Assembly (NCBI RefSeq): GCF_014764365.1
Contig: NZ_CP061718.1
Span: 2,558,501 to 2,622,500, forward strand
Length of the DNA: 64,000 nucleotides
Source of the DNA: Roseococcus microcysteis
Lineage (GTDB): Bacteria > Pseudomonadota > Alphaproteobacteria > Acetobacterales > Acetobacteraceae
Direction of reading: 5' to 3'
Notes under the pieces: model-generated
Databases searched by the model: none
What the model saw: only the letters and a program-made list of their open reading frames with translations
Told to the model about the DNA's origin: nothing
Program-made: the position numbers and the translations under genes
Shown here: piece after piece, positions 57,693 to 64,000 of the stretch
Layout of the letters: each line of letters begins with the position of its first letter
Position numbering within the stretch: position 1 is the first letter of the stretch

Positions 57693-59267
57693 ATGTCCAG
57701 CTTCGACCAGGCCCTGGCACCGCACATGGCACGCATCCTCGGCGCCATCGGGCAGCCGCTCTTCGCCACGGACAGCGAGGGCTGGCTCACCGCCTACAAC
57801 CCGGCGGCGGCGGAGCTCTGGGGCTGGTCGCCGCCGCTTCGCACCACGCGCTGGTGCGGCAGCGATGCCGTCTTCGCCGCCGATGGCCAGCTCCTCGCCC
57901 CCGCGCAATACCCCGTGGCTCGCGCCCTGGCCGAGGGCCAGCCGATCCGCGGCGTGGACATCATCGCCCGTCGGCGGGATGGCGCGCGGGTGCCCCTTTC
58001 GGCCCATGCCAGCCCCTTCCATGACGCGGCGGGCAGCCTGCTTGGCGCGGTGGTGCTGCTGCTCGACACCTCCGCCCAGCGCCAGGCCGAGGCCCGCGCC
58101 CGCGTGGCCGCCGTGGCCAAGACACGCTTCCTCTCCGCCATGAGCCATGAGCTGCGCACACCCATCCACGGCATCATGGGCCTGACGGATCTTCTGGCCG
58201 CGGTGGCCGCGGAGGAGATGCCCCTCGGCGCCGAGGAACTGGGCTGGATTGACGACATCCGCACCGCCGCCCAGCAATTGCTGGGCCTGGTGGATGACGC
58301 GATCGGCTTCGCCCAGGCCTCCGTCGCCGCCGCGCGCCCCCAGCCGCCCCGCCGCTCCACCCTGCTGGGCAAGACCGTCTCCGATGTGGCCAGCACGGTG
58401 CAGCCCGCCTTCGCGCGGCGCGGCGTGGGCCTGACCCTCCAGGGCGCCCCCGGCGCGGCACCGGCCGCCCTCGACCCCGCCGCCGCGCGCCAGGCGCTGC
58501 TGGGCGTTCTGCGCGAGGTGCTGCGCCACATGCCCGATGGCGGCCAGGTGACGCTGGAGTGGGGCGCGGCGGCGGAGGAAGGCATCGCCTTCATCCATGT
58601 CGCCTGCCCCGGCCTGACCTTGGCGCCCGACCTGCTGGCCGAGCTGGACAACCCCTTCGCCGGCGCCGACCGCGACAGCCATGCCCGTGGGCTGGAAGGC
58701 GTGGGGCTTTCCGTTGCCGCCGCCGGGGAATTGCTGCGCGGCCATGGCGGGCAGCTCTTCATCCAGCGCGGGCACGAGGGCGCGCCGCCGGGCCTGCGCC
58801 TCACCATGCCCATGGCGCGCGAGGCCGCGCCGCCTCCGCCCACGCCGTCCGTCCCGCCCGCGCCCGTGCCCCGCGTGCTCGCCCAGGCCGGCTTCCCGCT
58901 GGAGCAGGTGGTGGCCGCCACGCAGGACATCATCCTGGTGACGGCGGCCGACCTCGACACGCCCGGCCCCACCATCGTCTATGTAAACCCTGCCTTCACC
59001 GAACTGACCGGCTACCCGGCGGAGGAGGTGCTGGGCCGCTCGCCCCGCCTGCTGCAAGGCCCCGGCACCGACCACGACGTGCTGCGCCGCGTGACCGAGG
59101 ACCTGCACGCCGGCCTCGTCGCCCGCGCCACGGTGCTGAACTACGCGCGGGATGGCGCGCCCTATTGGGTGGAGATGCGGATCGTGCCGCTGCGCGACCG
59201 CCGCGGCGTCATCTCGCACTTCGCGGCCATCGAGCGGGTGGTGTCACAGGCCGCCCTGCCGGCCTAG
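57693..59267 (+). CDS. PAS histidine kinase with degenerate ATPase and C-terminal LOV-like PAS domain
   Basis: A 524-residue cytoplasmic protein. An N-terminal PAS domain (about 14-125) is followed by HisKA with AMSHELRTPIHG (H152). The HATPase region is degenerate: where an N box with Asn is expected the sequence is LLGVLREVLRHMPDGG, and the G1 box is absent (CPGLTLAPDLL). A G2-like GLEGVGLSVAAAGELLRGHGG remains. A second PAS domain (about 400-520) looks LOV-like (NPAFTELTGYPAEEVLGRSPRLLQGPGTD) but has Ser-Pro where LOV photoreceptors have Asn-Cys. The start at 57693 is the most conservative choice; longer forms are possible. The stop codon lies inside the downstream repeat. Confidence 0.8.
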   Translation: MSSFDQALAPHMARILGAIGQPLFATDSEGWLTAYNPAAAELWGWSPPLRTTRWCGSDAVFAADGQLLAPAQYPVARALAEGQPIRGVDIIARRRDGARVPLSAHASPFHDAAGSLLGAVVLLLDTSAQRQAEARARVAAVAKTRFLSAMSHELRTPIHGIMGLTDLLAAVAAEEMPLGAEELGWIDDIRTAAQQLLGLVDDAIGFAQASVAAARPQPPRRSTLLGKTVSDVASTVQPAFARRGVGLTLQGAPGAAPAALDPAAARQALLGVLREVLRHMPDGGQVTLEWGAAAEEGIAFIHVACPGLTLAPDLLAELDNPFAGADRDSHARGLEGVGLSVAAAGELLRGHGGQLFIQRGHEGAPPGLRLTMPMAREAAPPPPTPSVPPAPVPRVLAQAGFPLEQVVAATQDIILVTAADLDTPGPTIVYVNPAFTELTGYPAEEVLGRSPRLLQGPGTDHDVLRRVTEDLHAGLVARATVLNYARDGAPYWVEMRIVPLRDRRGVISHFAAIERVVSQAALPA

Positions 59268-59456
59268 AGCATGCTGCGTTCACATGCGTTCACGCAGCCT
59301 GCTCCAACCTTTGTTGAGAGCGGGATTCAGCGTTTTCGGTGATGCCACCTCAACGCATCCCGCTCCAGAGCATGCTGCGTTCACGCAGCCTGCTCCAACC
59401 TTTGTTGAGAGCGGGATTCAGCGTTTTCGGTGATTCCCCCTCAACGCATCCCGCTC
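59266..59456. repeat. Two-copy tandem repeat, each with two hairpins
   Basis: Copy 1 is 59266-59365 and copy 2 is 59367-59456. Each has hairpin A (GAGCATGCTGCG...CGCAGCCTGCTC) and hairpin B (GAGCGGGAT...ATCCCGCTC). Copy 1 differs by a ten-base internal duplication (GCGTTCAC ATGCGTTCAC) and a few substitutions. The TAG stop of the PAS kinase lies inside the first bases of copy 1. This looks like a dispersed REP-type element placed at a gene end, and may also act as a terminator. Confidence 0.75.
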
Positions 59457-59511
59457 TACGGCCTTGACCTGCCGCAACGGCGCCTGAACCCTGCCCGGCT
59501 AAGGGATTGCC

Positions 59512-62154
59512 ATGCCGGAAGAAAACGCCACGCCTCCCCATGCCCTGACGCCAGATGCGGCGCTGCGCGCCCAGGCCACCACCCGCCAGGGCCTGGCCGC
59601 GCAGGAGGCGGCCGAGCGCCTGTCGCGCCACGGCCCCAACACCTTGCCCGAGGCGCCGGGGCGCGGCCCGCTGCTGCGCTTCGCCCTGCAATTCCATGAC
59701 GCGCTGATCTATGTGCTGCTGGGCGCGGCCGTGCTGGCGCTGGTGCTGGGCCATCTGCTGGACGCGGCGGTGATCCTGGGCGTGGTGCTGATCAACGCCA
59801 CCATCGGCTTCGTGCAGGAGGGCAAGGCCGCCCGCGCGCTGGACGCCATCCGCCGCATGATAGACCCCACCGCGCTCGTGCTGCGCGACGGCGCGCGCCA
59901 GCGCGTGCCCGCGGCCGAAATCGTCCCCGGCGATCTGGTGCTGCTGGAGGCCGGAGACCGCGTGCCGGCCGACCTGCGCCTGCTGCGCGCGAAAAGCCTG
60001 CGCCTGGACGAGGCCGCGCTGACCGGCGAATCCGTGCCGGTGGACAAGGATGTGGCGCCCCTCGCCCCCGAGACACCCCTGGCCGAGCGCAACTGCATGG
60101 CCTGGTCCGGCACGCTGGTCGCGGCCGGGGCGGGCATGGGTGTCGTCGTCGCCACGGGATCGGGCACGGAGCTCGGCCGCATCAGCGCGCTGCTGGGCCA
60201 GGTGGACACGCTGCAGACGCCGCTGCTGCGGCAGATGTCGCGCTTCGCCCGCCAGGTGACGGCGGCGATCCTGGCGCTATCGGCGGCGCTGCTGGCCTTC
60301 GCCATGCTGGTGCGCGCGCAGACGCTGGACGAGAGCTTCATGGCCGTGGTGGGCATGGCCGTGGCCGCCATCCCGGAAGGCCTGCCGGCCATGCTCACCA
60401 TCACGCTGGCGCTCGGCGTGCGGCGCATGGCGGGGCGCCAGGCCATCATCCGCCAATTGCCGGCGGTGGAGACGCTGGGCGCCGTCGCCGTCATCTGCAC
60501 CGACAAGACCGGCACGCTGACGCGCAACGAGATGGTGGCGACCAGCCTGCTCACGCCGAGCGGCGAATACACGGCCGCCGGCACCGGCTACGCCCCCACG
60601 GGCGAGGTCACGAAGGGCACGGCGCCGGTGCTGGCCGCCGACCATCCGGATTTGCTGGAACTGGTCCGCGCCGGGCTGCTCTGCAACGACGCGGAGCTGC
60701 GCGAGGTGGACGGCGCCTGGCGCGTGGAGGGCGACCCGATGGAGGGCGCGCTGCTGGCCCTGGCCCATCGCGCCGGGCTGGACCCGGAGCCCGAGCGCGC
60801 CGTCCGCCCCCGCCTCGACGAAATCCCCTTCGACAGCGCCCACCGCTTCATGGCGACGCTGCATGAGGGCGCGGATGTGGCCTATCTGAAAGGCGCGCCG
60901 GAACGGGTGCTGGATCTCTGCGCGCCAGACGGCACCGACTGGCACGCCCGCGCCGAAGCCCTGGCCGCGCGGGGCCAGCGCGTGCTGGCCTTCGCCGCCC
61001 TGCACGTCCCCTCGGGCGGGCTGCCCGCGCCCGACGCCCTGCCCGGCGGGGCGCGCCTGCTGGGCCTGGTGGGCTTCATAGATCCGCCCCGCCCCGAGGC
61101 GCTGGAGGCGGTGCGCGACGCCCGCGCCGCCGGCATCCGCGTGGTGATGATCACGGGCGACCATGCCGCGACGGCGCGCGAGATCGCCCGGCAGCTGGGC
61201 TTGGCGGAAGACCCCGTGGCCATGACCGGCCAGGAGCTGGACGCGCTGGACGAATCCGCCCTGCGCGAGGCCGCCTCCCGCGCCACGGTCTTCGCCCGCA
61301 CCACGCCGGAGCACAAATTGCGCCTCGTCACCGCGCTCCAGGCCGAGGGGCTGACGGTGGCCATGACGGGCGATGGCGTGAATGACGCGCCGGCGCTGAA
61401 GCGCGCCGATGTGGGCGTCGCCATGGGCGCCAAGGGCACCGAGGCCGCCAAGCAGGCCGCCGACATGGTGCTGGCCGATGACAATTTCGCCTCCATCGTG
61501 GCGGCGGTGCGCGAGGGGCGCACCGTCTATGACAACATCCGCAAGGTGATCCGCTGGACGCTGCCCACCAATGGCGGCCAGGCCATGACCATCCTCGCCG
61601 CCATCGCGGTGGGGATGACGCTGCCCATCACCCCCGTGCAGATCCTGTGGGTGAACATGGTCTGCGCCGTGGCGCTCGGCACGCCGCTGGCCTTCGAGCC
61701 GACCGAGCCGGGCACCATGCGCCGCCCGCCCCGCCCGCGCGGCGAACCCCTGCTGACGGGCGATCTCGTGTGGCGCATCGCCTTCACCGCGCTGCTGATG
61801 GCGGGCGGGGCCTTCGGCGTCTTCTTCTGGGCCAAGGCGCAGGGGCTGCCGCTGGAGGTGGCGCGCACCATGGTGGTGAACGGCATCGTGGTCATGCAGA
61901 TCGCCTACCTGTTCAGCGTCCGCTACGTGCATGGCAGTTCGCTGACCTGGGAGGGGGTGCTGGGCACGCCGGCCGTGCTGGCCGGCCTGGCCACGGCCAT
62001 CACCGCCCAGCTGGCGCTGACCTATCTGCCGCCCTTCCAGCTGCTGTTCGAGACGGCGCCGCTGGGCTGGCGCGAGGGCGCCATCGTGCTGGGGATGGGT
62101 GTCGTCCTGCTGCTGGTGGTGGAGGCGGAGAAGCGGCTGCGGCCCGGGCGGTGA
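59512..62154 (+). CDS. P-type cation-transporting ATPase (P2A-like)
   Basis: An 880-residue ATPase. It has the actuator motif LTGESVP (near 175), the phosphorylation site ICTDKTGTLTRNE with catalytic Asp (near 330), KGAPERV in the nucleotide site and GDGVNDAPALKRADVG (near 620). Ten membrane spans are predicted. M4 has AIPEGLPA as in calcium pumps, but M6 reads WVNMVCAVALG, without the NxxTD ion ligands of calcium pumps. It belongs to the branch of uncharacterised cation ATPases (Pma1-like in cyanobacteria), so the transported ion is uncertain. Confidence 0.9.
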   Translation: MPEENATPPHALTPDAALRAQATTRQGLAAQEAAERLSRHGPNTLPEAPGRGPLLRFALQFHDALIYVLLGAAVLALVLGHLLDAAVILGVVLINATIGFVQEGKAARALDAIRRMIDPTALVLRDGARQRVPAAEIVPGDLVLLEAGDRVPADLRLLRAKSLRLDEAALTGESVPVDKDVAPLAPETPLAERNCMAWSGTLVAAGAGMGVVVATGSGTELGRISALLGQVDTLQTPLLRQMSRFARQVTAAILALSAALLAFAMLVRAQTLDESFMAVVGMAVAAIPEGLPAMLTITLALGVRRMAGRQAIIRQLPAVETLGAVAVICTDKTGTLTRNEMVATSLLTPSGEYTAAGTGYAPTGEVTKGTAPVLAADHPDLLELVRAGLLCNDAELREVDGAWRVEGDPMEGALLALAHRAGLDPEPERAVRPRLDEIPFDSAHRFMATLHEGADVAYLKGAPERVLDLCAPDGTDWHARAEALAARGQRVLAFAALHVPSGGLPAPDALPGGARLLGLVGFIDPPRPEALEAVRDARAAGIRVVMITGDHAATAREIARQLGLAEDPVAMTGQELDALDESALREAASRATVFARTTPEHKLRLVTALQAEGLTVAMTGDGVNDAPALKRADVGVAMGAKGTEAAKQAADMVLADDNFASIVAAVREGRTVYDNIRKVIRWTLPTNGGQAMTILAAIAVGMTLPITPVQILWVNMVCAVALGTPLAFEPTEPGTMRRPPRPRGEPLLTGDLVWRIAFTALLMAGGAFGVFFWAKAQGLPLEVARTMVVNGIVVMQIAYLFSVRYVHGSSLTWEGVLGTPAVLAGLATAITAQLALTYLPPFQLLFETAPLGWREGAIVLGMGVVLLLVVEAEKRLRPGR

Positions 62155-62164
62155 ACCTTGCGCC

Positions 62165-62455
62165 TCAATAACGCGGGCGCGGCGGATTGATCTGCCGCTC
62201 CAGCAGGATTTGCGGCGGGGGCATGTAGGGCGGCCAGGGGCTTTGCGGGCGGAGTTCCTGGCTGGGGCAGCTGGGGCGCAGCGTGCCGCAATCCCAGCGG
62301 TAGCCATCCGGCAGCCCCGTCAGGCTGCCGCCGCGTTCGAAGCGGCACTCGCACATGCGCCCGGCCTGGCAGGAGACGGTGCCAAGCCGCGCCGCGTCAC
62401 AGACGGGCTGGGCGAAGGCCGGGGTGGCGAGAAGCAGCAGGAGAAGCGCGCGCAT
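62165..62455 (-). CDS. Small exported cysteine-rich protein of unknown function
   Basis: A 96-residue protein with a signal peptide (MRALLLLLLATPAFAQ) and six cysteines in the mature part, in pairs such as CDAAR...SCQAGRMCECRFE and DCGTLRPSC. They could form three disulfides in the periplasm. The C-terminus is proline-rich (PPYMPPPQ). The start at 62455 was preferred to an ATG seven codons upstream because it begins the signal peptide. It converges on the P-type ATPase gene. No family is recognised. Confidence 0.65.
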   Translation of the reverse strand: MRALLLLLLATPAFAQPVCDAARLGTVSCQAGRMCECRFERGGSLTGLPDGYRWDCGTLRPSCPSQELRPQSPWPPYMPPPQILLERQINPPRPRY

Positions 62456-62489
62456 CCGCGCAGCATGCGCGCGCAAAGCTGAAGAAAAA

Positions 62490-63038
62490 TTACCCGCGCA
62501 GGCAGCGCCGCACCGCCGGCATGAAATGCGCCACGGGCGGCGTTTCCAGCCCCTTCACCTTCGCCTGTTCGTCATAGCGGCGCAGCTGCACGGCCTCGGC
62601 ATATTGCGGCAGGGCCTCGAATGCCGCGACCTCCTCGGCCGACATCGGGCCGCCCTGCAATTCCAGGCTGCGGACGCTGTCGGGGGCGAGCTTGGCGAAG
62701 TAATCCGCCTCCTTGGCGCAGAGATAGCGCTTGGCGGCGACGTGCAGCCGCACCGGCTCCGTCACCTCCGGCCCGAAATGCGCGGCGAGGAATTCCTGCC
62801 CCACCTCCTCATGCCGGTCGTCAATGCCGCGTTCGGCGGGGTTCTCGCCCAGATGATGCACCATGTGGCCGATGTCGTGCAGCAGGGCGGCGACGACCAG
62901 CGCCTCGGGCTGGCCCTCGCGCTCGGCCAGCCAGGCGGCCTGGAGGGCGTGCTGCTGCTGGTTCACGCCGCTGAGGCCATAGGCGCCATTGGCGTTGTGT
63001 TCGAGCAGGCGCTGGATGTCGCTGGCGATGTCGGTCAT
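62490..63038 (-). CDS. HD-domain protein, PhnZ-like
   Basis: A 182-residue HD-domain protein with metal ligands HALQAA (near 30), LLHDIGHMVH (near 53) and DDRHEEVGQEFL with H near 76, ending with H and D in LHVAAKRYLC. Start and spacing are close to PhnZ and related dioxygenases of phosphonate breakdown, which hold two irons and cleave C-P bonds. In PhnZ a Tyr/Glu pair near residue 24-27 gates the site; here YGLSGVN keeps the Tyr but not the Glu. Phosphonate genes are not seen nearby, so a plain HD hydrolase is also possible. Confidence 0.72.
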   Translation of the reverse strand: MTDIASDIQRLLEHNANGAYGLSGVNQQQHALQAAWLAEREGQPEALVVAALLHDIGHMVHHLGENPAERGIDDRHEEVGQEFLAAHFGPEVTEPVRLHVAAKRYLCAKEADYFAKLAPDSVRSLELQGGPMSAEEVAAFEALPQYAEAVQLRRYDEQAKVKGLETPPVAHFMPAVRRCLRG

Positions 63039-63122
63039 GGCTGGCCCTTCACGAGAATTCCTCCGGATGTCTAGGCACCTCGCATGACGCGGCGATGACA
63101 GGCGCATGCCCGGCGCATGACA

Positions 63123-64000
63123 TCACCCCGCGATCCCACGCGCCACCGCCCGCGCCGCGCGCGTGACACCGGCCAGCGTGGCGGAGGCCATGCCCGTCCA
63201 GTCGCCATAGCCCAGCAGCCAGAGGCGGGGTTCCGCAAGGCTGCGCCCTTCCGCGTCCACCCGCACCAGCCCATCCGCCTCGACCACGCCCAGCGGCACC
63301 ACGTGCGACAGGGCGGGGCGGAAGCCGGTGCACCAGATGATGGCGTCGGCCGGGATGCGCGTGCCATCGGGCCATACCGCCGCCTCCGCCTCCAGCCGCG
63401 CGAAGGGCGGGCGCGAGACCAGCACGCCGCGCGCCCGCGCCTCGCGCACCGGCGGCACGGCCACGATGTTGCCCAGGCCGCCCAGCTGCGGCGGCGGTGG
63501 CTTGCCCTCGCGCTCGGCCTGCCAGCGGGCGGTGGCGCGTTCGAACAGCACGCGTCCGTCCACGTCATCGGGCAGGAAGACGGGGTCGCGCTCCGTGATC
63601 CAGGTGCAGCTTGCGGCGTGGCGCGAGACCTCGGCCAGGATCTGCGCGCCGGAATTGCCGCCGCCCACCACCAGCACGGATTGCCCGGCGAAGGGCTCCG
63701 GCCGGCGGTAATGGGCGGAATGGAGCTGCACGCCACGGAATTCCGCGCGGCCGGGCAGGTCGGGGATGAAGGGCGCGGCCCAGGTGCCGGTGGCGCTGAT
63801 GACGTGACGGGCCTGGGCCGTGGCGCCCTCGGCCTCCACCACCAGCGCCTCCGTGCCGGCGCGCACCGCCGTCACGCGGCGCGGGCGGCGCACTGGAAGG
63901 GAATAGCGCGCCTCATAGGCCGCGAGATACGCCACCACCGCATCGCGCGGCGGATAGCCGCCGCCCTCCGGCGCCGGCATGGGCCAACCGGGCAGGGAGG
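63123..64000 (-). CDS. Flavin-containing monooxygenase, ArsO/CzcO-like (5' truncated by window edge)
   Basis: The frame is open to the last base of the window with SLPGWP directly upstream of the ATG at 63980, so the true start lies outside. The visible 292 residues contain the second half of the FAD/NADPH monooxygenase fold: [20 protein letters not shown]-binding [16 protein letters not shown] and the ending [18 protein letters not shown]. The WPMP...YPPRDAV region is typical of the ArsO/CzcO group. It may oxidise a small sulfur, nitrogen or arsenic compound. The FAD-binding GxGxxG is outside the window. Confidence 0.85.
   Translation of the reverse strand, partial: SLPGWPMPAPEGGGYPPRDAVVAYLAAYEARYSLPVRRPRRVTAVRAGTEALVVEAEGATAQARHVISATGTWAAPFIPDLPGRAEFRGVQLHSAHYRRPEPFAGQSVLVVGGGNSGAQILAEVSRHAASCTWITERDPVFLPDDVDGRVLFERATARWQAEREGKPPPPQLGGLGNIVAVPPVREARARGVLVSRPPFARLEAEAAVWPDGTRIPADAIIWCTGFRPALSHVVPLGVVEADGLVRVDAEGRSLAEPRLWLLGYGDWTGMASATLAGVTRAARAVARGIAG

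Noticed and set aside
59266-59456. Tandem repeats as a CRISPR array
   Set aside because: Only two copies, no unique spacers between them, and each copy has two hairpins; no cas genes are in the window.

Overview
The window is GC-rich, tightly packed bacterial chromosome from an alphaproteobacterium. The mix of HemJ, a DUF3126 protein, a hisB-hisH-hisA-hisF-hisE cluster, AcnA divergent from CcmAB, many Bug/TctC-type and polyamine-type transport genes, and several hybrid kinases fits the Acetobacteraceae (Roseomonas/Roseococcus-like). That placement is inference from gene content and base composition only.

Layout. 1-2.7 kb: the 3' part of a sulfite dehydrogenase (molybdenum subunit plus cytochrome c), an Asp/Glu racemase-like gene and a ParA-type ATPase with a one-base frameshift in its P-loop. 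2.7-6.6 kb: small membrane, acetyltransferase, LysE exporter, quinone oxidoreductase and TctC solute-binding genes. 6.8-8.5 kb: cysK-cysE, the two steps of cysteine synthesis from serine. 8.5-13.6 kb: a hybrid histidine kinase, then a sulfide/persulfide response locus (Blh-type dioxygenase, divergent BigR/SqrR-like repressor with two cysteines, rhodanese, TauE/SafE exporter) around a compact pair of face-to-face promoters. 13.7-21.5 kb: a class V aminotransferase and a three-gene transglutaminase / DUF2126 / circularly permuted ATP-grasp-Alpha-E operon. 21.5-27.7 kb: a minus-strand operon with a RutA-like ring-opening monooxygenase, a four-gene ABC importer and an isochorismatase-family hydrolase. 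28-36.4 kb: an EEP phosphatase/nuclease with a phospholipase D enzyme, a solute-binding protein with a hybrid kinase, a V4R protein, a SirB1-like protein and a frameshifted HIT gene. 36.4-40.8 kb: the histidine cluster with two embedded accessory genes. 40.9-50.3 kb: epimerase, hemJ, rho, two glycine-zipper lipoproteins, a Na/Pi cotransporter, acnA and ccmAB.

At 50.3 kb a tRNA-Ser(GGA) gene marks the left edge of a foreign island: a gamma-type adenine methyltransferase, a C-protein-like regulator, and an AT-rich gene that is the likely restriction enzyme, followed by a transposase remnant near 53.9 kb. After it come a BCCT transporter, an MFS transporter, a PAS kinase with an unusual C-terminal LOV-like PAS domain, a two-copy hairpin repeat, a P-type cation ATPase, an HD-domain protein and the 3' part of a flavin monooxygenase.

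The clearest shared theme is sulfur: sulfite oxidation at the left edge, cysteine synthesis from sulfide, and a persulfide-sensing detoxification locus. Two genes (ParA and HIT) carry single-base losses in G/C homopolymers; these may be sequencing errors. The strongest candidates for follow-up are the restriction-modification island with its unassigned nuclease, the overlapping BigR/Blh promoter pair, a 44-bp gene-end repeat with covarying hairpins, the RutA-transporter-hydrolase operon and the ATP-grasp/transglutaminase operon.
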